This document shows, one piece after another, positions 37,501-51,400 of a stretch of DNA of 64,000 nt. Numbering within the stretch: the stretch's first letter is position 1; every line of letters starts with the position of its first letter. A program made the position numbers and the translations under genes. The notes below the pieces were generated by a model. It was not told the DNA's origin, searched no databases, and saw only the letters and a list, made by a program, of their open reading frames with translations. This DNA is from Pipra filicauda (lineage: Eukaryota > Chordata > Aves > Passeriformes > Pipridae): positions 3,839,501 through 3,903,500 of the forward strand of contig NW_024104096.1 of NCBI RefSeq assembly GCF_003945595.2. Direction: 5' to 3'.

Positions 37501-40500
37501 CTTCGTAGTCTTATTGTATCAGTTAGAGTGCCTTGGCCACTTAGGGTTTGAATTCATTATCAGAGGGACCTACAAGGGGGATTAAAAGTACATTACCAAG
37601 AAAAATAGATTTTTTTACTTTCTTTGTGTATTTTTAGCATATAGTTTGAATTAATCAAATATTAATTTAGTGGCAGGTTGAAAATTTAAATCTAAGACTG
37701 TTTTGAAATATAAAAGTGATCTGTGCTTGATCTGAGTGCTACTAGATGTATTCCAAATGAGAAATAAACCCACGGCTGTTACAAGGAGATTCCTGATCTC
37801 AGATAAGTGCCAAAGAATAAGTTGTGTGATTTTGGTTTGTTTCTCAAGTTCTATCAAACATAATTTCCATAAATAGTTTGTAATTTAAAAAAAAAAAAAA
37901 AAGAGAGATTAGAGTGAAAAGTTAGTTTCAGTTGCTTAATTCGTGTATTTTGGCTTTTAAGCTTTTCTATATTTTGAGTAATAAAGTTATAGAGGGAGTT
38001 TTGTGTGATATTAATACTTTCCCCTTCCTTTCCCCCCTCTCTTTCCTACTTTCGTCATGTTTTGTTGCTGTCATCTCTCTTCAAGTGTAGATTTATTTCT
38101 CATTCAAACTCTTGTTTTCTTTGGCAGGACCTACAAGCAAGTCTGTGAAATTATGTAATGTCTGAAAAGTTATGTTCATGATTAATTAGCCTATCATGAA
38201 ACTATTTTGGTGTGTGTGGAATAACTAGATCGTATTTTTTATTTATTTGGCAGTGGTAGAAGGCACTCTGGCCAGACCAAGTAACTTTAGCATGCTTTGT
38301 ATTAACTATTCTATATATTACCTTATTACATTTGGAACATGTAATACATGGTTTTTTTTATTGGTCACTTAATGTGAACCTCCCATTTCCTTTAAAGGAA
38401 ACTAACTCGGGCTGCAGGTATGCCTTATTTCCCAAATTTAAAAGCCATAGTCAAAGAAAATTTTGCCAGAATTTAAAAAAGGGAGAAATGTAAGTAATGA
38501 AGACTTCTAGGTTGCATTGTAAGCATCAAAGTAGAGAGAGAGAGAAAAAGCCTCTTCTCTGAGTTGGATTATACAGAGTTCTTTATAGCCTGTTATTGAA
38601 GTGATCATGTTTTAGACAAGTAGTTTTCAAAACCTTTTCTATACTTTTTAAAAATTCTGATTTGCATCACTTAAGTGCTATTTCATAAATCTTTGCTTTT
38701 TGCAAATTTGAAGGAAGTACTGTGCTCACCCTATGTGTAATTACTCATTTGAATTAGCTTTGCTGTTAAAAAATACCATATGTAATTTTTTGTTTTCACT
38801 AAATTGATGGCATTCTTTCCCATGGTCTAAGTATAAATGCTTAGTTTTAAGCATTTTAAATACTAGAGACTTAAGCCACCAGCAGACAAGAGCTGTGAAT
38901 AATAGTTTTATTTAGACTGTTAAGAAACAGTGGTATAGCCAATCTTCTTGGTTGTGTCTCAGGATTGACTATCTACTTGGTACTTTGGACTGGTTAAGGG
39001 AGATACTTTTCTGATGCTAGCCTGTATGGGAGCCTCAAATGTGTAGGCTGTAGGGATCAGGATTTCAGGCTTCCTGGCAAGAAGGTTTTTGTTGTATTTA
39101 TTTGTTGGTGCTAAAACAGCTGAATAGTGGGTATACAAAATGAAAAATTGACCTGTTTTACATGTTTCTTGGTTTTACAGGTTAATCTAGTCCTGAAGAC
39201 TGCTCAGTAAGTTATATGGGATAGCTGCTTCTCCACTGAGATATCACATTTTCTCCTAAAGGAAGAGGCAAGGGTAAAGTCTCTGCACAGAAAATTTTCT
39301 CATTAAGTGGATTCCTGCAGTGTGTCTTAAATGAGTTTATCAGAGTGTCTTGTCCCAACCATGCTCTGCACTCATTTGGAATTAGATCAAAGAAAGTGTT
39401 TTTGCGGTTGCACTGCACAAGAAAACGTGCAGTGGAAGTAGTTTAAGTATCACTAGTAAGACTTTAGTTTTAATGGCCAGGGCCCTTAACTATGGGGGAT
39501 GATGTAGGTAGAGGTTCTTTCACTGCTTAGTTCTGTTACTGAATGGAAGTGAACAGGAACTCCTTCCTGTTAAATAATCCTGTCAGAGTTGGAGGGAGGT
39601 TGATACTAGAAGACTTCATTTCAGACTTGGGTACAGTCCAATAGGGCTGTTAGATGGATTTGCTAAGGGACAATTTCTTAATACTTTCCTTTGGTTATGC
39701 CGTTTTTTTGGAGTGAAATTGCTTACCACCACCTGTAGGCTATCAGCAGTACGGTTGCCTTCTTAAAGGCAGAGCATAAACACTTTGAAGCACTATTTAA
39801 AAACACCTCACAAAATTACAGTCAACAATCTGCTGGCTGAATGAACTTTGTTATCACCCCTCTCCTGTACTTTTTTTTTATCCCATTGCACAAATGCTGA
39901 TGCTAGAACTTGTATGCTTTCCTTGAGTAGTATGGCAATTTAATATTATTGGTAAGGCAGAGAACGCCTTCATGGGCTTCACGGAGTTTGTTTAATACTA
40001 GGGACTTTGCAGTAGTGTAAAAGATAGATTAAAAACAAGTGTTTGAGAGCCTCACTGGATTTGTTTTTAGAAGGCATAACAGCAGTACAAGTTGCTGCAA
40101 TAATTTCTTTTCATTCCCCCTTTCCCCCCCTCCCCCCCGCCAGATTAAATGTAATAGTTAGGCAAATTTTAAGCCTGTTTCCTTCAAGAGACTTTCATAT
40201 AATTTTGTATAATAGGCCTACTTGAAAGCATTTCTAAGAAAAACTGGTCTTCTCTGAAGTGTTTACTGGTTTTGTTCAGAGCTGTTTGAGCTCTGTTTTA
40301 CATCCCATGGCTAGTTAACAGTGCTTTATGATATTCTAGTGGAGATTATTTCACTCTATTTGTAAAATAAACTACAGCGGTCTAGTTTTTTAATTATGAA
40401 ATGGCTTCTCAATTTAGGGGGGGCTAATTTTTCACAGTATGTCAGTATCAAAAGTGAGGTATACATATAGCACAATATACATAAGCAGGGACTTAGAGCA

Positions 40501-43500
40501 ATCTGTTTCATTTGTTGGAAGTGCCAGCCTCTTAGGTAACTCCCTGGGGTATTGGGCTACCGTGCCTATTCACCTTTATTATTCTCTGCCCTGGATTTCA
40601 GCACTTGATCAAGCAAAAAACTGCTACCCTCCCAGGTCTTGTATAAAATATGCTGGATGTGCTTTACGGATCTGGCAGACTTTCAATGGTTTTGTCCTTT
40701 GAGCGATGATCTGTAAAGGTAAATGCCTGCAAGTCATTTCAGTGTCTTTGCTGTTGAATAAACTGCTTTTCTTCCCTCAAGAATAAAGTTCAGTTCCTGT
40801 CACAGGGGAAAAAAAAAATAAAGCTGTTATCATTTAATCAGCTATTTGTCCAGCTTTCTCTGCCTTCAGAAAGGAGACCAGGAATGACTTAATTTTTAAA
40901 TAAATAAATGAATAAGTATATTTTCATTACTTGTATTGCTCTGTAGCTCACCTGGTAGAGTAGTATCTTTGTGCTGGTGTTTTTTACCAAATAGAAACCA
41001 GTGACTAAGCAACAAAAGGTCAATGGCCTGGCTGCTGCCACTTGTTCCCTGTAGGAGTATGTGCTTAGCTATGTTAGTTCTCTGGTACTCGGGCCTCAAT
41101 AAGAGACTCTCAAAATAACTGAGCAGAAAGGATGTCAAGTTATATGCATGAGTTAAAACTAAATACTTTTTAAACAAAAAATCCACACAATAAAACAAGG
41201 AAACCAAACCATAGCGCTCTCTATTTAAAGCTTCCATTTCCTAATCACATCAGTGGAAGAAATCTAAGGGAAGAGTTCTCCTGTAATCCCGTATCAGATT
41301 CTGAAATTTGCAGCCCTAATAATGCTGCTTTGGTCCTAATATTTTTCCCTTCACGTTTTTGAGGCAACTAGGCAGGATATGTCTTGTCTTTGTGCAGAAA
41401 TTCAGCTACTTCATCTTGGAGTAGAACAGGGCTCTGCTTGTTTTATTTAGAATTGCATTTCAAACACTCACCCAGTTTCAAAAATACCTACTTCTGTATT
41501 TAGTATACCAGTATTCAAATCTAGATCATGTTGACAGTAAACTTGCCCCAAAGAGTAAACTAGATAAAATATGCATATGATCAATTTAATATGCAATTAA
41601 ACATTTTCCCTGAGCAATTAGCATCAAGACAACTAATAATTATCCTGTGCCACACTGCAAACATTATACACATTTATGTAGGATGTCTTTGGGTAATAAG
41701 TTATGAGTAAAAATATGCATGTATACAAACATCTGAGTAAACATAATATCATGGCAATGAAGCGTGTGCTTTTCATACTGGAGTTTATTTAATCTGCTTA
41801 AAAACAATACCTTTCCCCGAAGAATGTAAAAATTGACATGCTCATGGGATCACGATCAGCGAATTGCACCACTGCTTGCTTGCTTGTGATTACGTGTGTC
41901 ACCTGCTTCATTCTACTTGCATTGCAGTAAAAGATAAAATTTTGAGTTGGAAAGTGCAATCCCATTTGAACAACTGCATACACATGTGACAAAACCCGAT
42001 GGATTCCATACCAAAAAGTTTGTAAGTCTCCTAAGCCTATGAAGAAACTGAGATATATGAAGACAGTATGGAAGTTTGCAAGTGATGAGCAAGATTGTAG
42101 AAAGTTAGATACATAATGAACTTTAGCTCTGAATCAATACCTAGAAGTGTACTGGACGGTGAGATTTTTGGAAGGGTTACACATTAATGATGTGGATGCT
42201 TAACTGCATGTTGTCAAACACAGTGGATGACTTGGCCAGTGATACAGAAGGTGAGGTCATGATGGGGATGATAATGATATGTAGTTGCTTAAAGCTTAAG
42301 TACATAGTTTTTGTTATAGAGAGTGCATGGCTAATAACAGAAATATGTGATGCTCTTAAAGACATCTAAATGGATTTAAAGGATTAAGTTTTGAGGGAGT
42401 TGGGAAGAGTAAGAACTCATTATTTTGGAAAAAGAAAAATTTGAGAATTACATAAAATGGAAAAATGTCACTTGGAAGATGTGACATACTTCCACTGGTG
42501 ATAGATATGTAAGGAGTAATACCACTTACGTATAACCTGCTTGACTGGATCTGCAGGAGTGATCTGACTTTTTTGTTGGGACTCAATGGACTACTTGGGA
42601 GAGGGCTTGAAGAAAAGCAAGTCTGTTGTTGGTACACCTGAGGTTGTTTAGTGTGCCAAATGGAAGAGCGCAATTTAATAAACAAACAAACAAAAAAGTC
42701 TTTTAGCAAGAAACTAGAGACTAAAATGTTTAGACTTTGAACCATTCGCTGATCTCATAGTAGGCAACTAAGGAAACAGAATGGATGCAATTTGGTGCTG
42801 AAAAGGAAAAAGGTTTTGGAGCCTCTCAAATTTTAACTGTTCTTAAAATATCATTTCAGATGAGTCTGAAGAAGACAAAAAATTTATGTCTTAGGTGCAG
42901 AGAAAAATGGAACTGAGTTATCTTTGTATAAAATCTAACTTACAAATGTGTTTTGAATTAATTTCCCAAGAGTACCTTGCAGAAGGTGAAAAAAGGGCAC
43001 AAACCCAATTGTATAACATTGTTTATGTGCAGTACTGATGGTGCATGGTCTGTTCAGGTTCATCTATTTGATAGAGACAACTTATAAATGTGTATTCCTG
43101 AAGAAACTATATTGCCACAGGTATTAATAATATATCTGAAAAGTACTAAAATAATTTTCCCCCTTTTCACTTCAAAACCATTGAAGATAGAATTTCAAGA
43201 AGTCTGAAGACTGCTTGGCCCAAGTTTATTATACATTGTAGATGATGGTCATCAGAATTACAGGAAGGTAGAAAGCTGCAGTGTATATAGGATGTATTTA
43301 CAGCTTGAGCTATTGATAATCTGACTGCTAAGCACAACTACCTTATAGTGGCAGATTCTGTAGTTAGACTCCAATTTCAGGGTGGAGAATGCAGAAGAGG
43401 AGACTTGAGGATAGCCTTCTTCATAGCTCAGTTATGTTAAGACCTTGGTTACAGAAGATCTTTTATTATTTTAAAACCACTTCTTGCTACTACAGTGGAA

Positions 43501-43632
43501 AGGTGAGTACATTTTTCTGTTGTTTAGTCCCAGGTGCAGGACAAAAGCAAGAAACCTACACATTAAACAACAAATTCCCTTCTCCCATTCAGGAGGGAAA
43601 AGCCACCTTTATCCTGTAGGGCTACCATAGCG

Positions 43633-44193
43633 TGCTGATATTGCCTAGGATAGAGTTCATTTTCTTTATAGTAACTAGTATTGGGCTATATTTTGGGGTT
43701 GTGTTGGAAACTTTGGTGATAATAGAGGGATAGCTTTTATTATGGCTGAACAGTGTTTACCCAGAGACAAGGCATCTTCTGCTTCTCACCCCTCCCCACC
43801 AGCAAGGAGGCTGGGGGTGCACAAGAATCTTGGAGGGTACAGAGCTGGGACAGGTGATCCCAACTGACTAAAAGGATGTTCCATGGCATAACATATTTTG
43901 CTCATTATATAAAATGGGAGTAAGAAGAGGTACATTGAGTGATGGCATTTGTCTTCCCATAACCATTACTCATGATGGAACCCTGCTCTCCTGGAGATGG
44001 CTGAACACCTGCCTGCCCATGGGAAGTGGTGCATGAATTCCTTAGTTTTTTGCTTTGGCTATTAAACTTGTGTTTATCTAAATCTATGAGTTTTCTGCTT
44101 TTACTCTTCTGATTCTCTTTCCCATCCTGATGTGAGGGCAGTGAGCAAGCAGCTGTGTAGAGCTTAGTTGCCAGCTGGGGTTTAACCATGACA
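43633..44193 (+). mobile_element. Solo LTR of an avian endogenous retrovirus (ERVL-like)
   Basis: The 561-base block resembles a repeated LTR type that I know from many bird genomes. It runs from GATAGAGTTCATTTTC through GGCTGGGGGTGCACAAGAA and CCTGCCTGCCCATGGGAAG to a terminal CAGCTGGGGTTTAACCATGACA. It carries a TATA-like box (TATATAAAA, 43906-43914) and an ATTAAA poly(A) signal (44061-44066), both in the + orientation. No internal retroviral coding sequence lies on either side, so it is a solo LTR. The 5-base string CATAG occurs at 44194-44198, directly after the end, and at 43626-43630, two bases before the proposed left end. This is a candidate target-site duplication. The exact left end is uncertain by a few bases. 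The family name is inference. Confidence 0.8.
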
Positions 44194-44662
44194 CATAGGA
44201 ATCAACAAAAGATCACAGAAGGGATACAATTTAAATAAGTATCAGAGTTTGTTGACAGAAATGGTAGCAGGGCCTACATGTATCCAAGGGTTGTTTTTAG
44301 GCTGACTTCAGTAGCCCTGTGTGTCTATTGAAATTGGACTATAGTTTGAAAGCCTCCCTTCTGTAAGTGTAGAGGCTTTATATTAATTCTGTTGAAAATG
44401 AAAGCTGAGCCTCCAGAGGACTGTGAGACTTATCTGTATTTTTGAGCTGCTGCTTTGCACCCTTCTCTAGAAGATGTATCCTGTGCTTGCTTTGGGTAGC
44501 AGTTTTTCAGCAGAAAGTGGATTTTTAAAAAATCTTCAGTGGATAAACTGCAAACAAAACATGAATGCAGGATGACTTATGTACAACTAATTAAGGGGAC
44601 TGGGACAAATGAATAAAACTCTTTCTAGAAAAGGTATGTGTGTACTTTTGTGAGGTTTTTCC

Positions 44663-44680
44663 TTTTTTTTTTTTTTTTTT
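44663..44680. repeat. Poly-T run (T18)
   Basis: Uninterrupted T18 in the KAT6B intron. No associated element was recognised. Confidence 0.9.
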
Positions 44681-47621
44681 AATCAGGGTTTCTTCCCTGC
44701 ATGTTGGTCAATATTCACTGTGCAGACCACTATTCTTAGTGGTTTTCTTTCAAACAGTAATAAATTGAAGTCAGTTTTGGTTTTGTTTCTAATATGTTAT
44801 ATTATTTGATGAAACAATAGAAGTCTTTTGAAATGGAACTCTACTTTTATTTTCTTTTCCAGATTTCAAGGAAAAGAGACTTTTGAAGCCTAACGTTGCA
44901 TTCTGTTTTCTAAGCAGTAATTGTTGCAAGTTCCTCTATTGTAGGTTGTATTGCTTCCCAGATTGGAAGAGTAGCAGGAATGTTCCTTTTAGTAACATAA
45001 AAAAAGAAACTGTATTTAGAAAAGTGTCTATAAGTGTATGTGATTTTATGCATGTCTTCCTCTGTACAGTGCTTTTTTATGAAGATGCAGGTTTAGTTTT
45101 TTGCTATTCAGTTCCATCAGCAGTAGTGTTGCTTGAGGACTGCTGAAGTTATTACTGAGGCACACAAAGACACATGGGGAGCTGTGTTCAAGTTGGACAC
45201 ATCATGTCCAGGGAGGTAGATGATGTATTTTCCTGTAAGAGCGAGTTAAAACACTTTAGGAGAGAACTTTCTAAGCATGAAAGATCACACTGTAGGCCTG
45301 GCCATATTTTTCTGGGTGGGGGGAGCAAGAGGCAAAATTTTTTTTGGTTTACACTTTTTGGCTTTTGTTGAAAAAAAAACAACTCAAAACAAACCAACCT
45401 ACCAAACAATCAAAAACACTGGTGTGTTCAGGTGAACAGAGTTCCTAAACCTATTTAAGGAACTGTAGATTTCTTATGGGCTGGTGTGGGAGAGTGTTTC
45501 CCTTCCTGCTGTGAACTCTAGAAATATATCAATTTGGATTCACTTTCACAAGTTTCCCACCTCATAAGGTGTGCAGAATAGAAGTGAGATTTCGAGTTTT
45601 CAAGGTGATATTTCAAGAACATTATATGAGAGATGAGCTTTCTATGTGTGTTCTTACAATCTTCTTGGGCAGTCATCGGCCGATTGCTTGGGGCGTGCAC
45701 ACAAAGTGGAGATCATGGACTTGTAAGAATGTGCTTTGAACTCTGAAATCTAGTGTTACTCTTGCAGTTAGATAGCTTTGGGGTGTGTGAATCCAGGAGG
45801 ACATGGAGCATTTTAAACCTATCACTTTTGGATAATTTATGTACCTGTAACAGTTACATTGTATATCATAATGCCAACACAGATGTAACCTTTGAAAGTC
45901 TAGGAGAGGGCTGATGAGAAGAGAAAGCCACTGTGTAGTACAGAAATCGGTTTTATAGAGCAAAAGAAATCATGAATCTGTGTTCCAGCAGTGGTGATAA
46001 TCTTTGTGGGGAAGAGGAGAAGTTTCAGGCTGTAGTTCTTCCTCAACACAGTACCATTTATGCAATTTCTTGACCTAAAGGTGAAATAAAGAAAGTTGGC
46101 ACCCTGGTCAGTCCTCTTTTTGAAACTGTCCTTGGGCTGGCTTTTGCTTTGTGCTCTTTGAGTGCATGGGCTACATGAAGGTTTTTAGCAGGTTTAATGT
46201 TTTCACACTTCTGCAGTGGTAGTTTTTACCATCGTTTGACTTAGTGGCTTTGTGGGCCTGTAGAACTAACATGGAAGCTACCGGATAGTTACTAGAAGTT
46301 GTTTTAAAAAACTGGAGTTCAGTTTAACTTATAATAACTTAGAATAAGTAGTTCCAGAAACATGATGGATTTTTTTTTTCAGATGTGGAAAGTAAACTCT
46401 ATTTATTACACACAGAATGGGTGCAGTAAAGGGATTGCAGCTGAAAATACTCATATTGCCTTGTCTTGCCTGTGACCAAGAGCAGCTGCTTCAGTAGCTG
46501 AGACTAGAAATCAGTACGTGTCACTGATTTAGCTTTTGCTTTTCGGTATTAATATTTAAAAAACCAGTATTTAGAGATGCTACCGGTGGTATTTCTTGTT
46601 CAAAGACTTTTTTTTTTTTTTCAAACTATGATAAAAAAAAGAGCATTGATATCCCATGAAGGTACTTTGTGAAAATGTTAGTATTCTGAGAAGGGAAACT
46701 TGCTGCTTCTGTCCTTCCTAAGGCTGTAAATAGGCTGGGATCAGAACAGTGGACCTGTACTGAAGGTCATGGCAGTTTTAGTTTTCAGTAAAATTTGCCT
46801 CTCTGTCCTGTTAACCCTGTAATCACTTGCATGCTGTTTCTTTTAATAGGGTAATGGAGATCTAATGTTTGTGTGTCATGAATAAGGACGTGTCTTCCGC
46901 CAGGTTGTCAGATGGTGTTGAGGAGTTTCCGAAAAGGTATTGAGAGGCAGCTGCAAACTGAACAGTTGAGGTTTTTGGTTTACTAGTCAAACTTAAATTT
47001 CTTGTGAGTGTGTGCTAAACGTTTAATTTCTTTTAATGTGTGTGTAACACTTAATGAGACTAGCACTTAAAACTGTAATTGTCTGTACACAGCTAATGCC
47101 TAATAGTTTTCAGACAATCTGTTCAAAGCCTCAGAGTGCTATACTATGCAAATAGTAATCTTGCTTTCGGTGGGATTTGTAGTTGTGGGTAATGGCATAC
47201 TCAAAAGTAAGACTGTTCAGGACCTAATGTGACTTTTTGGGGGTGGGATGTTAGAACATGCTAAATGCTTTAAGTATTTCGTGGGAATTATAAGTATAGT
47301 CAGATAAGCATATAAATTCCACAAGCCCGGAAACTACAGTAGGTAAAAAAATTGTTATTTTGGGCTGGAGTTTTGAGACAAGTTCTGATGTAAGGTAACA
47401 GAAATCCAGCTGAATTTTCACCAAGGATTGCTTTTGTGCAGTGGCAAAGCCTGTTAGCTTCTCAGAATAGATAGCTGGGAGTCATTAAAATAAATAAAAT
47501 AATTTACTGGTTGCATAAATGACTTCTAAGTCTTTGCGTAAATATGGGAATTGTACTAGTTTAACTAAATGCTAATGTTAACTGTGTTGTTCTTTCTAAA
47601 TTAGTGATGATGTGAAAGGTG

Positions 47622-47689
47622 CCTTGGCCATGGCATGGGAGTTTGGAACTATATCTTTAAGCTCCTTTCCAACCAAACCATTCTATGAT

Positions 47690-47691
<2 letters not shown>
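47622..47691 (+). mobile_element. CR1 LINE fragment (terminal 70 bases of the 3' UTR)
   Basis: The string TTTAAGCTCCTTTCCAACC followed by CATTCTATGATTC is the end of a CR1 3' UTR in + orientation. One full ATTCTATG unit is visible. The second is interrupted after ATTC, where a T54 run begins. Only the extreme 3' end is recognisable. Confidence 0.85.

Positions 47692-47745
<54 letters not shown>
47692..47745. repeat. Poly-T run (T54) directly after a CR1 3' tail
   Basis: An uninterrupted run of 54 T starts inside the second octamer of the CR1 tail. This suggests expansion from, or insertion into, the CR1 terminus. Confidence 0.95.
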
Positions 47746-47746
<1 letters not shown>

Positions 47747-48339
47747 TGGACCAGTCAGAATGCAAAATATATAAAGACTGAGAGCAGTAAGGATAGTGAG
47801 TCCTTACTGTTTCAGAATGTGTAAACTATGCTGAATAGTTGAAACTCTTTGGTGGAGTTTCTGGTGGTTTGGGATTTTTTCATTTTAATCAGTAATGAAA
47901 CACTTATTGAAGGCACTAAACCAATATGTTTCTGTTACGTTTATGTTTTTTATTCTTATGTTCTGAAGTGACTGAAATGATGAAGCTATAAACAAAATTG
48001 AGTGTGCACACGTTCATAAAATTTTTAGTGAAAACTGTCTTAAGCATAAGGATAATCACAATCAATTATTGTTTAGAATGGTTTTGAAATTATAAATGTT
48101 ATGAAATTATTTTTTTGTGGTGTGCTTTGGTGGTGCTGTATCATGATACAGTACATGGTTTTAACACTAGAGGGTTGATGGACTGCAGTGGTTGTATGTA
48201 TGAGGTTTTAAGGGATTGATTGACTATGACAGTTGGATGTGTGGTACTTAAATAAATATGGTTCAATTTCTACTTGGAAAGTTAAATAAAAAACCCAGCC
48301 TGTTTACAGGTGCTGAGTTGATGGTCTGTTATTGCTCGA

Positions 48340-48400
48340 GTGTGTGTGTGTGTGTGTATATATCTGTGTATATATATATATTTTTATTTTTTTTTTAAAT
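48340..48400. repeat. TG/TA microsatellite
   Basis: A (TG)n tract from 48341 passes into (TA)n and then a T-rich tail near 48384-48396. It is a compound dinucleotide repeat in the KAT6B intron. Confidence 0.9.
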
Positions 48401-51400
48401 CCTGTTGCCTGACTGCTCTTTCTGAAGCTTCAGTTTCTGAACACAAGTGTGTGTTGGCATAAGGTATCAATATTCTGTAAATTTGGTCTCAGTGCGATTG
48501 GAAACGCAGTTGTTAGAACAAGGCAGCCTTTTAAATTTGGATGTACAATTTCCAGTGACCTGAAAAACTAAGTGGTTTTGCAAGTTGTGACTTACCTTGT
48601 TCACGGAATTAAAGGGATGAAAAATTCTTTTCAGCTTTAGTTCTGTTGAAGTAATAGTATGTTGCTGGGTAAGCATTATTCAGACCTATCTTGAGTGACA
48701 GAGCAGACACCATGCTCCTAAAGGTTTTGTAACACAAATATTAATGTGGTTCTTAAATATTAGATAAAAAAGGTACTTTCCTTTTAAACTGAGAGTGAAA
48801 AACAAGAAAAATATTACTGGTTCATCTGATATAAAATGTTGCAGTGTTGAATAACTGACTATACTACTTCCTGTAGGAGATGAAATGAAATTAACCTTCC
48901 TGAAGACTAATCATTGTTTTTAAAAAGATAATTATATACGATGGCTATATTTTAGAAGATAAACTAATGACTAGGAAAAGAGATTTTCTTTTAGAATTCT
49001 CTTAGATTAAGGTAGGAGGTGCAATGCTGTTTGGTCCTACATTCTGCTACAGTTAGAAAACCAGCCAAAAAACCCCACCATCTCCCCAAAATATTAACCC
49101 CGAACCCCCTTAGTTTATCCTAAATGAGACAGTTGTGGGCCAGAACTAATACTGCCAGTATGAATTTAGTTTTATTTTGACTGTGCAAGCTAAAATAGTA
49201 AGAAACTCCGTTTTGTTTACTGTGCAGACAAGCATGTGTGTGTATTCTTAACTTTCAGTAGTTAAGAGAGCAGCCCCTGTAATACAGTTATTAATGTAAA
49301 TGGCTTCAAAATATATATTGGAGCCTGTGAGTTTCTTGAAAACTTGTGTGCAAAGTGATAGGATTTGCGAGCTCTTTGTGATGAGGTTTGGTATGGGAAC
49401 ATCAGTCTTTGTAGCCCTGAACTGCCAACAACCTTTGTCCTTTATTTTACCTTCAGTAAAAAAGGGCGGGGGGCGGTGGTGGTTTGAAATAGGGAAGTAA
49501 ATGAATGTTGGCTAATGGCCATGTCTTTTCCTAGAGCAAGAAAAAAATAATCTTGGAAAGATAGATGAGATTGTGGACCTGGATTTGAATGATATGTGAT
49601 GTTTTGTGAATTATTTATCAGCACGAGCATTTTTGAAATGGCTAAAGCTCTGTTATATCAAAGGGAAGGAGAATGGTATGGTTGCCAAGAGGAGATTTTT
49701 ACCAGATTCCACTAAAAGAATAATATTTCTTTTTAAATTATCTGTATTAAACTTTTAACTAGCAGTTAAGAAATGTCCACACAATGCTACAAGTTGCATT
49801 TGGAGAGCTCTGGACCATTTTTCTGCTGCTGATTATTGGTATGTTTATGTTTGGGTTTTTTTTGTTAATATCATTTTGCTCCAATGACATATCTGATAAA
49901 AGCAAAATGATGGGACAGATCTGCTGAATTATGATATCTTGCAAGAATAATAACTCATTTTATTTGTATATATATTTGTTTTTAACAAGTGAAAAATCCT
50001 GCAAATCGGTAAAACTCTTCCCACCTATAGAATTACTGATCTCATTCAATGCCATCCTGCTAAAACTGACAAAGAACATCAATAATTTTTTTTTTAAGAA
50101 TGACTGTTTTAAAAAACTGCCAGTTTCATAACCTAAACAATTTTTTTATCCGCGTAACAATTTAATATTTCAGCTATCCATACAATCCATAATGGAGGTC
50201 TTAGTAATATGACAGAGTGCAGATGCAGTTTGTTCCTACTAATTATAAAAGGTAATAGCAGTTCCCTTTTGTAGTTAATGAAAGAGAACACACATTTCCA
50301 TACTTATGAAAAGACTTCAACTCTTATGTTTTATGTCTATTCTTTGGGGTATACAAGTATGTCAGTATTTCAGTGATTGGATTGTGAAGAGTTGAACAGC
50401 GAGCAGACCTTGTGAGGACTAAGTTGTCAGAAAAAGTAGGATGCCTTGGAGTATATTTATATGGAAGTGGTTGTAGGCTAGGGTAAGGATATGTGTGCTC
50501 CTCTTGGATGGGTAGGACAAATTTGCCTTGCTGGTGTTAGTATTCTTCAGAATCTGCTGCTCTGCTTAAGGTGATCATGAAGCTTAGTAACATAACAGTA
50601 GTTTCAATATTTTTGTATTATGTTGAGAGAAGGGCATATCTACATGCAGCTAATTCCCTCATGAGAATACCCTTAAAAATAAGCATTCCCCACTTCCCTG
50701 ATCTGTAATGGAATGGAGATTTATAGGTCTGTCAACTTTCAAAGTATTACATCATAAAGCGGAAATGTAAAATGAAGGTAAAACCAATAAATAATTACCC
50801 TGATATATTAAACTAACAGCATTTCTTACCTAAATCTGGAAACCGTGAATGCAGAAGAAACTATTTTAATTTATGTGTTGTTGTGAGATGAGCTGCTGGA
50901 AGCCAGTCTGGGAAGGTACTCTATTATTTGAGTATCCCACTTGGGAGAAATAGTTGCATATAATTTTGTTGCAAACCTGCTTACAGATACTTCCACATAT
51001 TCATTAATCCATTAATATTTTGGATGTTGCAGGTAAGTAGTTTCATTAAAGCTCCAAAATGTAATGCAGAAACTCTTTAATAGGTATTTAATCTCTGACA
51101 GCTTGTCACATAGTGGATTAGGAGAATGGGAAGTAAATTTGTATCAGTTCTGAAGTTCTTCTCTGCGTTTTGCTTCTGGACATTGAAAGATTTGCATGGG
51201 GTTTTATTACAATTGTGTAGCAGAGCTGATGGGACTCATCAGACTGGAATGGATAGCCCTTGATCTGTTGAATCCAGTGTTTTTACCCTAAAATGGTAGT
51301 TGCAGAGGGAGGTGTGAGTTGTATTGGATTTCCAAGTAATAAATTATGTCTTAAATATGAGAGTTTTTAATAAGTTTGTGTTCTTTCATAAAGGAACTGT

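Noticed and set aside
40115..40142. A very strong polypyrimidine tract ending in CCAG, resembling a splice acceptor
   Set aside because: The downstream bases give a short frame without family similarity and no matching donor. Treated as a cryptic site or a C-rich simple repeat.
40896..41237. A 113-codon minus-strand frame
   Set aside because: No recognisable motif, and its start and end do not coincide with splice or poly(A) signals.
42356..42745. A 129-codon minus-strand frame, the longest non-KAT6B frame in the large intron
   Set aside because: The translation is rich in Phe, Leu and Ser with low-complexity runs and no domain. It looks like random reading of AT-rich DNA.
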